Shown piece by piece: positions 1 to 7,577 of a stretch of DNA of 31,917 nucleotides. A model generated the notes under the pieces. It had not been told where the DNA came from. It searched no databases and saw only the letters and a list, made by a program, of their open reading frames with translations. Made by a program: the position numbers and the translations under genes. The stretch covers positions 1-31,917 of IMG/VR virus record IMGVR_UViG_3300030333_008567, one strand, 5' to 3'. This DNA is from a virus. Numbering within the stretch: the stretch's first letter is position 1; every line of letters starts with the position of its first letter.

Positions 1-224
1 TAGATAAGTATAGCGGCTTGAAAGACATGGCTGTTAATCATGGGATATTAACGCAGACCGGTAGTACCTTTCAAATTGGTATCGAGAGTGAGGACGGTAA
101 ACGTAAGGTAGGAGACAAAATAGGCTATTATAAAAATTGGAGAAAAGATGTAGATCTTTGGGAAAATTTTATTATTCCTGAATTAGATAAAAAGTTGAAA
201 TCCGTCTATAGTTACGGTAAATAA
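1..224 (+). CDS. uvsX: UvsX-like RecA-family recombinase, C-terminal end (5'-truncated by window)
   Basis: The reading frame is open from the window edge (first full codon at base 3) to TAA at 222-224, so this is the 3' end of a longer gene. The first residues read DKYSGLKDMAVNHGI, matching the conserved YSGLLDL segment near the C-terminus of T4 UvsX. A later stretch, YYKNWRKDVDLWENFIIPEL, resembles the UvsX region before its acidic tail. UvsX promotes strand exchange in phage recombination-dependent replication. In T4 uvsX lies just upstream of genes 40/41; here gp41 follows after a five-gene insertion. The acidic tail of T4 UvsX is absent. The ATP-binding core lies outside the window, so the call rests on C-terminal similarity and synteny. 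Confidence 0.72.
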   Translation, partial: DKYSGLKDMAVNHGILTQTGSTFQIGIESEDGKRKVGDKIGYYKNWRKDVDLWENFIIPELDKKLKSVYSYGK

Positions 225-228
225 GATC

Positions 229-1833
229 ATGGCAAACATTGCTATCTACGGTTCGCACAATGGGGCTATAGCTCTAGAAGATAACGGTGAGTACTACGTA
301 CTTGAATTTGAAAGATTTTTTAATATTAAAAATATTGGTCTTGCTCAATATAAGCCATTACGCTATAGAGAAGAAGCAGTATACGCGGTATTAGAATATA
401 TTGAAAAGGAACTAGGTTATACACCACCGTTTGACAATCTTATTCATATTAACACTGAGTGTGTACATGATGATATAACATACAGTTATAAAGATTACAT
501 TCCCGCTAAAAATTTATATGAAGGTTGGCACCACCATGCACACGCTAGTGGTTCATTTTATCAGTCCGACTTTAATAAAGCGATTATTTTTAGCTTTGAT
601 GGTGGTGGTAATGATGGATTTTTTAACATCTTTACTGCTGACAGAAAAGAAGGGGTGTCGTACCTAGATAAAACTAACCCAGCTGATAGACATGATTATG
701 ATTATGACTTTGGGTTCCCTTATATGTGTTTTGCACATTTTTGCCCTGATATTAAACAGGAATGGATTTCAGACGGTAACTTAGTCTATAGTGGTAAAAT
801 TATGGGCTTATGTGGTTTTGGAAAAGTTCGACATGAATGGCTAAATGCATTTAAAGAGTTTTATTATTCAAAACCTGATGGGGAAAATTATATTCAAAAA
901 TTAAACGAAATTATTGGTAGAAAATGTAATTTAGTTTTTGATGAAAATAACAGATTAGATAAAGAAGTGAGTTGGGACGTGGCAGCAACTTCTCAGCAAG
1001 CTTTTGAAGATGTATTTTTTGAAGTAGCAATGCCGTATATCGAAAAATATAAAGACTATCCAATTATTATTACAGGGGGGTGTGGTCTTAATATTTTACT
1101 TGCTACCAAAATTAGGGAAATGTTTCCAGATAGGCCGAGCTTTGTAGCACCTAACACAAATGATTGTGGTATCGCTCTTGGTTTGCTTGCTGGGTTCAAT
1201 AAACCCGAAACACCTATTGATATTACATATGGTGGTACGGAGCTGATGGATAAAAATTGTTACCCTGCATGGATTGAAAGTAACAGTGCTAAACCCGTGG
1301 ACTTTAGTGCTATTACTCATTACTTGATGCAAGGTAAAATTTTCGGGGTTGCAAGAGGACGTTGCGAACACGGACCTAGAGCCTTAGGTAATAGGTCTAT
1401 TATTTGCAACCCCGCATTTCCTGAAATGAAAGATATTTTGAACCATAAAGTCAAACATCGTGAATGGTATAGACCGTTTGCTCCTGTATGTAGACTTGAA
1501 AATGCTTCAAAATATTTTGAATGGGAAGGTGAAACCAAACATATGTTGTACTGTCCAAGGGTTCGAGAAGAATGGCAAAAGGAACTAAGTTCTATTACAC
1601 ATGTAGATGGTACAGCAAGACTTCAAACCGTTACTAGAGAACAAAATCCTTGGTTGTATGACCTTCTTGGTGAGTTTGAAAAAGCTGCAGGTCACGGTGT
1701 TTTACTAAACACGTCTTTTAATATTGCCGGTAAACCGATATTGAATACTATTTCTGATGCAATGAAAGTACTTGAAACCTCAGAGATGGACTTTATAATT
1801 ATCGAAGATTTCTACTACGGAAAGTATTGGTAA
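229..1833 (+). CDS. NodU/CmcH/TobZ-family O-carbamoyltransferase
   Basis: The 534-residue protein has both halves of the family. The N-terminal Kae1-like half contains HHHAHA (101-106) and FDGGGND (123-129), the metal/nucleotide-binding elements, and TGGCGLN (282-288). The C-terminal YrdC-like half contains GPRALGNRS (382-390) and LLNTSFN (492-498). The family makes a carbamoyl-adenylate from carbamoyl phosphate and ATP and transfers the carbamoyl group to a hydroxyl, usually of a sugar or small metabolite. Full family length with all main motifs suggests an active enzyme. It starts 4 bases after uvsX and ends 1 base before the QueC-like gene, so it is probably co-transcribed with both. The substrate is unknown: a nucleotide sugar, a surface glycan or a hydroxymethylated DNA base are all possible. 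Confidence 0.9.
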   Translation: MANIAIYGSHNGAIALEDNGEYYVLEFERFFNIKNIGLAQYKPLRYREEAVYAVLEYIEKELGYTPPFDNLIHINTECVHDDITYSYKDYIPAKNLYEGWHHHAHASGSFYQSDFNKAIIFSFDGGGNDGFFNIFTADRKEGVSYLDKTNPADRHDYDYDFGFPYMCFAHFCPDIKQEWISDGNLVYSGKIMGLCGFGKVRHEWLNAFKEFYYSKPDGENYIQKLNEIIGRKCNLVFDENNRLDKEVSWDVAATSQQAFEDVFFEVAMPYIEKYKDYPIIITGGCGLNILLATKIREMFPDRPSFVAPNTNDCGIALGLLAGFNKPETPIDITYGGTELMDKNCYPAWIESNSAKPVDFSAITHYLMQGKIFGVARGRCEHGPRALGNRSIICNPAFPEMKDILNHKVKHREWYRPFAPVCRLENASKYFEWEGETKHMLYCPRVREEWQKELSSITHVDGTARLQTVTREQNPWLYDLLGEFEKAAGHGVLLNTSFNIAGKPILNTISDAMKVLETSEMDFIIIEDFYYGKYW

Positions 1834-1834
1834 T

Positions 1835-2635
1835 ATGAGTGATAATAGAAGAAAAGCAGTAGTCATTTTTAGTGGCGGCATGGATAGTGCTGCTATGTTA
1901 CGAATGACACAATTTAGTACAAACGATGTCTATGCTTTAACGTTTGATTACGGGCAACGACATAAACGGGAGATTGAATGTGCAAAGACACAAATCGAAC
2001 ATGCAACAATTTTAGGTTTTAACCATTCATTTGAAGACACGCAAATTTTTCATAAGGTGATTGATGTTAGTTTCTTGAAAGAACTTGCACCTACAAGTTC
2101 ATTAACTAATGACAATATAGATAACCCTGATGTAAAAGATATGGTTGGTGAAGCTCAACCGGTAAGTTATGTTCCTTTTAGGAACCAACTATTTTTGTCT
2201 ATTGCATGTTCGTATGCTGAAGCAGTAGGAGCAGGGCAAGTGGTTTATGGTGCAACAGAAGTTGATAGTTTAGCTGGTTACTGGGATGCAAGCCCTGAAT
2301 TTAAATCGCGTTATCAAGATCTAATTTCACTTAACCGTAAAAATGAAATTGCTTTGATGACACCGCTTCTTACATACGATAAAAAGGCTATTGTAGAATA
2401 TTGTGCTAATAATAATGTTTCATTAGCGAACACATATACTTGTTATAGTGGTGATGAGATTGCAGATGCAACAACCCCAAGTAGTAGCTTACGTATTAAA
2501 GGTTTTGCTGATGCAGGTTACATTGATCCTCAACCATATAAGCAAGATTTAACTTCATTTTGGGAAGAAAATAATTGTAAGCCATATCCAGATGACCCGT
2601 TTTTAGGAATGGGTGGTACTAGAGGATTAGGTTAA
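1835..2635 (+). CDS. queC: QueC-like PP-loop protein (7-cyano-7-deazaguanine synthase family) lacking most zinc cysteines
   Basis: The N-terminal PP-loop SGGMDS (13-18) and TFDYGQRHKREIECA identify the QueC family, which converts 7-carboxy-7-deazaguanine to preQ0 using ammonia and ATP. The segments VPFRNQLFLSIACSYAEAVGA and AGYWDASPEF correspond to conserved QueC regions, though the usual GYPDCRPEF has become GYWDASPEF. Canonical QueC ends with a four-cysteine zinc site (C-x8-C-x2-C-x2-C before LR). Here only the first is kept (TCYSG, Cys203); the next three positions, before LRIKGFADAG, are Ala/Asp, Thr and Ser. Length (266) is slightly above the usual 220-230. It follows the carbamoyltransferase by one base, and its stop overlaps the stop of the opposing gene. 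It may be a QueC with a metal-free fold or a divergent PP-loop enzyme with a different acceptor. Confidence 0.8.
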   Translation: MSDNRRKAVVIFSGGMDSAAMLRMTQFSTNDVYALTFDYGQRHKREIECAKTQIEHATILGFNHSFEDTQIFHKVIDVSFLKELAPTSSLTNDNIDNPDVKDMVGEAQPVSYVPFRNQLFLSIACSYAEAVGAGQVVYGATEVDSLAGYWDASPEFKSRYQDLISLNRKNEIALMTPLLTYDKKAIVEYCANNNVSLANTYTCYSGDEIADATTPSSSLRIKGFADAGYIDPQPYKQDLTSFWEENNCKPYPDDPFLGMGGTRGLG

Positions 2636-3198
2636 TAATCTTCGTGGTCGTCTTCAAATTCTGAAGCTTCTGCATCTTGACGATCATACATTTCAAGCCC
2701 TTCCATGTCACCCATTTTATCGGGATCGACCTCTGGTTGGGTTTCTTCGTCTCCAAATACTTCATCTAAAAGACCTTGCATAATCATATCTTCAACTACT
2801 TTTTTAGCAAGAGACTTATCTACATATTCAGATGCAAAGTTAATAATATCATTTGCATCTTCGGCACTGTTTTCTACATAATTAATAATGTCTTTTTGCA
2901 CACCCTTTAAAGGAACTTCATAAGCTTTATCACCTGGTTTAAACTTTCTTCCTTTTATTTTTACTTTACCTTGTTTGGCTTTCTTATATCTTGTTCCTCT
3001 ACTACGTGCACCGGCACCACCGCGGATACCTTTGATTCTCATCATCATTTCATAGTAACTTTCTTTACGTTCTTCTCCTGTATCAGGGTCAATTACTGTT
3101 TTTCTTTCTCTTTCCGCATATTGTTTCTTCCTACCTTCTTCTAAGGAATAAGCTTCTTGGTAAGATTCGAAAAGGTTTTGAGAATCTTTATCTTTCAT
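2632..3198 (-). CDS. Late gene, uncharacterised charged protein with LxE-Y N-terminal motif
   Basis: This 188-residue protein is not recognised as a named family. The N-terminus contains NLFESYQEAY (about residues 8-17), a motif shared with the minus-strand late proteins at 19411-22040. The middle is very basic (RSRGTRYKKAKQGKVKIKGRK) and the C-terminus very acidic (EFEDDHEDY). Residues about 100-145 look like a small helical domain. A T4-type late motif AATAAATA lies 6 bases before the ATG, so it is probably a late, virion-associated or assembly protein. The stop codon overlaps that of the convergent QueC-like gene. The basic centre could bind DNA; this is inference only. Confidence 0.7.
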   Translation of the reverse strand: MKDKDSQNLFESYQEAYSLEEGRKKQYAERERKTVIDPDTGEERKESYYEMMMRIKGIRGGAGARSRGTRYKKAKQGKVKIKGRKFKPGDKAYEVPLKGVQKDIINYVENSAEDANDIINFASEYVDKSLAKKVVEDMIMQGLLDEVFGDEETQPEVDPDKMGDMEGLEMYDRQDAEASEFEDDHEDY

Positions 3199-3226
3199 TT
3201 GAATTATTTATTAGATTAGCTATAAT
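3199..3226 (+). promoter_or_regulatory. Sigma70-like promoter for amidotransferase gene
   Basis: TTGAAT (3199-3204), 16-bp spacer, perfect TATAAT (3221-3226), then 8 bases to the ATG at 3235. Predicted transcription start is 1-2 bases before or at the start codon. The same 36 bp also hold the minus-strand late motif (3205-3212). Confidence 0.7.
3205..3212 (-). promoter_or_regulatory. T4-type late promoter motif for the gene ending at 2632
   Basis: On the minus strand this reads AATAAATA, 6 bases before the ATG at 3198. It sits inside the spacer of the opposing sigma70-like promoter, so the two cannot be used at the same time. Confidence 0.6.
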
Positions 3227-3234
3227 ATAAACAG

Positions 3235-3879
3235 ATGTGTGCAATATTTGGAACTACAAGTAGAGAAAAATTTATTAGTCTTTATGATCTGAATAAAGAC
3301 CGTGGTGGTTATGCTGCTACGTTTAGTGGTATAAAGGATGGTAAGATTAATACATTTAAAAGTAAGTTATTTGATATTGAAAATCTTTATCTAGAAAATT
3401 GGGACTATTATCTGGGTCATCATCAAGCTCCTACTAGTTCAGTAAGGAAGTATACAGAAAAGACGTCACACCCGTTTAATTATGGTAGGTGGCATGTAGC
3501 TCATAACGGTGTTATTAGTAACTATAAACAAGTTACAGAAGCTAGTGATACTAAAGAAATAGATACATCGTATATACCTGCATATATGGAAGAGTTAGAC
3601 CTAAGTCCTTTGGGTTTGAATGATAAAGAACTACTAGAAGAGACTTTTAGTGCATTCAAAGGAACGCATACTTGTTGGGTGTGGGATGATAAAAATGGTA
3701 ATTTACATTTAACTAAAAACGGTAGTACTTTATTTGTAGAAGGTGAATCGTTTTCATCTGTTCAATTTGATACAAGTAAACCTGCATTAGATGGTTATGT
3801 ATACAAATATTATCCTAAATCTGGGTTTTTAGAGTATGTAAAGTTTGGTGGTAATAACCCTTTTGCTGTATTCAGTTGA
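3235..3879 (+). CDS. Stand-alone class II glutamine amidotransferase (Ntn glutaminase)
   Basis: The protein begins Met-Cys (MCAIFG), the hallmark of Ntn-type glutaminases in which Cys2 becomes the catalytic N-terminal nucleophile. HPFNYGRWHVAHNGVISN carries the oxyanion-hole Asn-Gly (Asn91-Gly92), as in GlmS, PurF and AsnB. GHHQAPTS (61-68) aligns with the GHTRWATHG element, but the Arg that normally holds the glutamine carboxylate is replaced by Gln64. At 214 residues it is a glutaminase domain without a fused synthase, so it may supply ammonia to a partner protein. Neighbouring candidates that use ammonia or act on sugars are the QueC-like protein and the sugar enzymes; that link is inference. 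It has its own promoter ending 8 bases before the ATG. Confidence 0.85.
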   Translation: MCAIFGTTSREKFISLYDLNKDRGGYAATFSGIKDGKINTFKSKLFDIENLYLENWDYYLGHHQAPTSSVRKYTEKTSHPFNYGRWHVAHNGVISNYKQVTEASDTKEIDTSYIPAYMEELDLSPLGLNDKELLEETFSAFKGTHTCWVWDDKNGNLHLTKNGSTLFVEGESFSSVQFDTSKPALDGYVYKYYPKSGFLEYVKFGGNNPFAVFS

Positions 3880-3903
3880 TATCTAACAAGAGGTTATTAT
3901 TAT
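3876..3903 (+). promoter_or_regulatory. Sigma70-like promoter for the epimerase gene
   Basis: TTGATA (3876-3881), 16-bp spacer, TATTAT (3898-3903), 6 bases to the ATG at 3910. The expected transcription start coincides with the start codon. Confidence 0.6.
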
Positions 3904-3909
3904 AGTTAC

Positions 3910-4974
3910 ATGAAGACAGCATTAGTTTGTGGCGCCGGTGGTTTTATTGGTAGCCACTTAGTTAAAAGGCTTAAAAAGGATGGTTATTGGGTAAGAGGTG
4001 TTGATCTTAAGTACCCAGAGTTTAGTGAAACGGAAGCAGATGAATTTATTACCGGTGATTTAACTAGACAAGATTTCGTTGATAGGATTACAAAGACAGG
4101 TAGTTATTTTGGTTCTGTTCCTATCCAATATCAAGAACAATTTGACGAAATTTACCAGCTAGCTGCTGATATGGGTGGTGCTGGTTACATCTTTACAGGT
4201 GATCATGATGCAAATGTTATGAGAAACTCAGCTACTATTAATCTTAACATTCTCAATTCAGTTAACACCTTAAATCAGTTTGTTAAATTGCCATGGTATA
4301 ACGATTCAAGAGTACACCCTTATAAAGAAAAGGTAACTAAGATCTTTTATAGTAGTTCTGCATGTATGTACCCTGAACATAACCAGTTAGACCCAGATAA
4401 CCCGAATTGTGAAGAATCCTCTGCATACCCTGCTAACCCAGACAGTGAATACGGTTGGGAGAAGTTATTCTCCGAAAGGTTATATCTTGCATATCAACGA
4501 AATTATGGTATTCCTTGTAGAATAGCAAGATTTCACAATATTTACGGTCCAGAAGGTACATGGACTGGTGGTAGAGAAAAAGCACCAGCAGCAATTTGTA
4601 GAAAGGTAGCTGAAACCCAAGATGGTGGTAGTATTGACGTGTGGGGTGACGGTAATCAAACACGATCATTTTTATATGTTGATGAATGTGTAGAAGGAAT
4701 TAGACGTTTAATGGATTCAGACTTTTCTGATCCAGTAAATCTTGGATCTGACGAAATGGTTACTATTAATCAGTTAATTGAAACAGCAGAATCGGTTGCA
4801 GGTAAAAAATTAGTTCGTAACTATATTGACGGGCCGACAGGTGTAAGGGGTAGAAACAGTGATAACAAATTAATTAGTAAAGCACTTAATTGGACACCTA
4901 ACTATCCTTTACTTGATGGTATTATTAATACATATGCTTGGATTAGCAAGCAAGTTGAAGATGCAAAGTCTTAA
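3910..4974 (+). CDS. GDP-mannose 3,5-epimerase-like SDR enzyme
   Basis: This 354-residue extended short-chain dehydrogenase/reductase has the NAD-binding GAGGFIG (8-14), the YxxxK pair (Tyr181, Lys185), and the two catalytic positions of plant GDP-mannose 3,5-epimerase: Cys in SSSACMYPE (Cys152) and Lys in GGREKAPAA (Lys224). Long identical stretches to the plant enzyme family as remembered (RFHNIYGP-GTW-GGREKAPAA, WGDG-QTRSF, PVNLGSDEMV, GVRGRNSDN) make the assignment strong. The reaction converts GDP-D-mannose to GDP-L-galactose or GDP-L-gulose. It is separated from gp41 by its own and the next promoter. It probably feeds glycosylation of a phage or host polymer; no glycosyltransferase is seen in this window. 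Confidence 0.88.
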   Translation: MKTALVCGAGGFIGSHLVKRLKKDGYWVRGVDLKYPEFSETEADEFITGDLTRQDFVDRITKTGSYFGSVPIQYQEQFDEIYQLAADMGGAGYIFTGDHDANVMRNSATINLNILNSVNTLNQFVKLPWYNDSRVHPYKEKVTKIFYSSSACMYPEHNQLDPDNPNCEESSAYPANPDSEYGWEKLFSERLYLAYQRNYGIPCRIARFHNIYGPEGTWTGGREKAPAAICRKVAETQDGGSIDVWGDGNQTRSFLYVDECVEGIRRLMDSDFSDPVNLGSDEMVTINQLIETAESVAGKKLVRNYIDGPTGVRGRNSDNKLISKALNWTPNYPLLDGIINTYAWISKQVEDAKS

Positions 4975-4982
4975 ATTATACT
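4955..4982 (+). promoter_or_regulatory. Sigma70-like promoter for gp41 helicase
   Basis: TTGAAG (4955-4960), 16-bp spacer, TATACT (4977-4982), 7 bases to the ATG at 4990. Its -35 lies inside the end of the upstream coding region. Confidence 0.6.
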
Positions 4983-4989
4983 GAAATAG

Positions 4990-6321
4990 ATGTCAGAAAA
5001 AGCTTTAGATTTAGATTACTACGAGAATATAGTAATGTACAAGAGTCTTACTGACCCTCGTTATTTGGGGTCAATAATTGACTTTATGCAACCTCGTTTC
5101 TTTGAAAATAAAAACTTCAAAGATGTGATAACTATTGCTAAAGCTTTTTTCTATAAAAGACAAGCAATTCCTACTGCAACCGAAATAGCAAGTTATTGTA
5201 CTACACCTGAACTAAAAACTTCACTTAAAGAAACGTTAGTTAAAATTGATCAACTCGATAAAACATTTAATCATGATGAGTTGTATCAATGTACAGAACG
5301 TTTTCTTAAAGAAAAAGCAGTATATCATACAATGTTAGAAGTTGCTGATGATGTAAGTAAAGGTCAAGTTGACCCGACTGTTATTTTTGAAAGGTTTAAC
5401 GAATGTTGTTCTATTAACTTATCGGTAGACATAGGTTTTGACTTGTTAGTTGATCATCAAAAGTTAATTGATAACTTACAAATCGAAGAACCAACGGTAC
5501 CATCTGGTTGGGCATGGGTAGATGAAATGTTAGATGGTGGTTTCTTAGAAAATGGTAGATCTATCTATGTGTTTGCAGGTGAAACTAATGTGGGTAAGTC
5601 TATCTTTCTTGGTAACATAGCAGTTAACATGGCTAAACAAGGTAAAACTGTATTAGTTGTGTCTCTTGAAATGAGTGAACTAATGTATGCTAAGAGATTA
5701 GCAGGTAACCTAACTGGTATTGAAATTAATAATTTAAGACATGAGATACCGACGTTAAGATCCAAGCTTGATGAACATATTACTAGTAACCCTAAAGGTA
5801 AACTTTTAATTAAAGAGTTTCCACCTAGTACTATTACAGCATCACAACTAGGTGCGTTCATAAAGAAGATAGAACAGAAGGGTATCAAGATTGATGCATT
5901 GGTTCTTGACTATATTAACCTTATGCATTCGCCTATTGGTAATAATAGTTATGAAAGAGTAAAGTATGCTACCGAACAAGTGAGGGCTTTGTCTTATACT
6001 CATAATTGCCCTATTATTACAGCTACTCAGTTAAATAGAACTGGTTATGATACTGATAATCCAGGTTTAGATACGATTGGTGAAAGTATGGGGTTAGCCA
6101 TGACGGCAGATGCAATATTTTCCATCTTTCAAAATGAAGAAGACAGAGGATTAGACCAAATACGGTTGGGTGTTATGAAGAACCGTTTCGGTCCTAATCA
6201 TGGAGCAACTGAAATGAGTATACATTACCCGACTTTAACTATTACTGATGGAGCTGATCAAGATATGGGTAATGCAGCTGCAGATGTACTTGGATCCATT
6301 CAAGACTTAGTTAATACTTGA
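4990..6321 (+). CDS. 41: gp41-like replicative DNA helicase (DnaB family)
   Basis: The RecA-fold motor has Walker A GETNVGKS (197-204, Lys203), a VLVVSLEMS segment typical of DnaB-type helicases after Walker A, and an ALVLDYINLM Walker B-like strand. PIITATQLNRTGYD matches the DnaB motif with a conserved Gln. The N-terminal 150 residues form the helical domain used for hexamer contacts and primase interaction. The 443-residue length is close to T4 gp41 (475). It unwinds DNA ahead of the leading-strand polymerase and works with gp61 (14823) and the loader gp59 (7578). The start is fixed by a promoter whose -10 ends 7 bases upstream. Confidence 0.93.
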   Translation: MSEKALDLDYYENIVMYKSLTDPRYLGSIIDFMQPRFFENKNFKDVITIAKAFFYKRQAIPTATEIASYCTTPELKTSLKETLVKIDQLDKTFNHDELYQCTERFLKEKAVYHTMLEVADDVSKGQVDPTVIFERFNECCSINLSVDIGFDLLVDHQKLIDNLQIEEPTVPSGWAWVDEMLDGGFLENGRSIYVFAGETNVGKSIFLGNIAVNMAKQGKTVLVVSLEMSELMYAKRLAGNLTGIEINNLRHEIPTLRSKLDEHITSNPKGKLLIKEFPPSTITASQLGAFIKKIEQKGIKIDALVLDYINLMHSPIGNNSYERVKYATEQVRALSYTHNCPIITATQLNRTGYDTDNPGLDTIGESMGLAMTADAIFSIFQNEEDRGLDQIRLGVMKNRFGPNHGATEMSIHYPTLTITDGADQDMGNAAADVLGSIQDLVNT

Positions 6322-6351
6322 TAATCATAAAGAATACCATAATTAATCTAA

Positions 6352-7260
6352 ATGAACGGTAAGAATTACATATTCACTGATTCAGATTTAGATGGTGTTG
6401 GTAGTTTATTGGTTGTTAAGTGGCTAGTCGATAACGATATTAGCTATAAAACGACTACTTATAGAAACTTTAGAGAAGATTTTCTTAGTTTCTTAACTAA
6501 CAACAAGCTTTCTGACTATGATAACGTGTTTATATGTGATTTGAACGTTAGTGAACATTGTGATATACTTAATTATAAAAATATTACTGTTATTGATCAC
6601 CATAATGGTAAAGACAATTATGACGATTATAGCAAAGCAACACTTATATTAGACAGCAATTATACATCAACAACAAAATTAACTTTAAAACACTTAATTA
6701 ACGAAATTCCTAATAGCGCAACTAAATTAAACAAAAATAAAGCAAAATTAATAGAATTAATAGACGATTATGACTGTTATAAACTAGCTCACAGAGAAAG
6801 TATTGGGTTAAACCAGGTCTTATGGGGGTATACCGGTGACAGGGTCGGTAAGTTTATAGAAGAGTTTGGAGAAGGGTTTCAAGAATTTAGTTTATTTCAG
6901 AAAAACATGATAGCCATTGCTACAAAGAAGGTTATCAATGCTTTAAAAACTGATGACAGCTTTATCTATGAAACAAAGATTGATGGGAAGGAAAAAAGAC
7001 TAATTTCACTCGTATGTGACCATAATATTAATGAAATAGCATCCGGGTTACTTAAAAAGTATAAATGCGACATTGCATTCGTAGTTAATCCCAAATCTAA
7101 AAACGTCAGCTTTAGAAAACGTAAAGGTGACTGTACTAATCTTTGTAAATTAGCTTTAAAGTTATGTGAAGGTGGTGGGCATACTGATTCTGCAGGTGGA
7201 AAGATTACTGAAACGTTTCTCAAGTTTTCAAAACTCTTTAAACCTGTAGCATTAGCATGA
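6352..7260 (+). CDS. DHH/DHHA1-family phosphoesterase (RecJ/NrnA-like)
   Basis: The signature motifs are in order: TDSDLDGVGS (9-18), a CDLN segment, IDHH (Asp82-His83-His84), and the C-terminal DHHA1 motif GGGHTDSAGGK beginning at Gly274. DHH enzymes are Mn-dependent phosphodiesterases acting on single-stranded DNA (RecJ), short oligonucleotides (NrnA) or cyclic dinucleotides (GdpP). At 302 residues, with no membrane or sensory domain, it is nearest in size to NrnA-type nanoRNases. Position inside the replication cluster suggests nucleic-acid turnover or repair, though degradation of a cyclic-nucleotide defence signal is also possible. The promoter upstream is weak (TTGATA, 16 bp, TAATTA). 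Confidence 0.88.
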   Translation: MNGKNYIFTDSDLDGVGSLLVVKWLVDNDISYKTTTYRNFREDFLSFLTNNKLSDYDNVFICDLNVSEHCDILNYKNITVIDHHNGKDNYDDYSKATLILDSNYTSTTKLTLKHLINEIPNSATKLNKNKAKLIELIDDYDCYKLAHRESIGLNQVLWGYTGDRVGKFIEEFGEGFQEFSLFQKNMIAIATKKVINALKTDDSFIYETKIDGKEKRLISLVCDHNINEIASGLLKKYKCDIAFVVNPKSKNVSFRKRKGDCTNLCKLALKLCEGGGHTDSAGGKITETFLKFSKLFKPVALA

Positions 7261-7261
7261 A

Positions 7262-7555
7262 ATGAAACAAGATTCCTTCAACCCGATAGAATTTGCTAGA
7301 TCGAAAGAAGTGGGGCATGCCTTTATGAGCTTCTGTTCTTTTGTTTCTATTATTAATAATAAAAAAATTAATGTACCTAACATTTTTATTTTACTTTTAA
7401 AGGAAGCAAAGCTTAGAGCTTTGTTTAAAGAGATTTTAGAAATAGATACTGACTTTGAAATGGTTAAAACGTTCGTGCACTTCGAACCTTCCTTACATAA
7501 AAGCAAATACATCATGAAGTACCTTAACAGTCGAAGGAAAAAATTGATTTACTAA
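7262..7555 (+). CDS. Small uncharacterised protein, positional candidate for gp33
   Basis: This 97-residue protein starts one base after the DHH stop and precedes the probable gp59 gene. It is probably helical, with a basic C-terminus (YLNSRRKKLIY). I do not recognise it by sequence. In T4 the order is 33-59-32, and here the next two genes are the gp59 and gp32 candidates, so a gp33-like late-transcription co-activator is a positional guess. Its size is close to T4 gp33 (112). The T4 gp33 C-terminal clamp-binding motif (LDFLL) is not obvious here. Confidence 0.6.
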   Translation: MKQDSFNPIEFARSKEVGHAFMSFCSFVSIINNKKINVPNIFILLLKEAKLRALFKEILEIDTDFEMVKTFVHFEPSLHKSKYIMKYLNSRRKKLIY

Positions 7556-7571
7556 GAATGTTACTTATAAT
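7544..7571 (+). promoter_or_regulatory. Sigma70-like promoter for probable gp59 gene
   Basis: TTGATT (7544-7549), 16-bp spacer, TATAAT (7566-7571), 6 bases to the GTG at 7578. This promoter decides the GTG start, which has no Shine-Dalgarno sequence. Confidence 0.7.
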
Positions 7572-7577
7572 CAATTT

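Noticed and set aside
4433-4669. Antisense open frames within large genes, such as in the epimerase, helicase and sheath genes
   Set aside because: No promoter or ribosome-binding signal and no protein-like pattern; they mirror the codon use of the real genes.
6318-6345. Promoter before the DHH gene (TTGATA, 16 bp, TAATTA)
   Set aside because: Position fits the pattern but the -10 is a poor match, so not listed as a feature.
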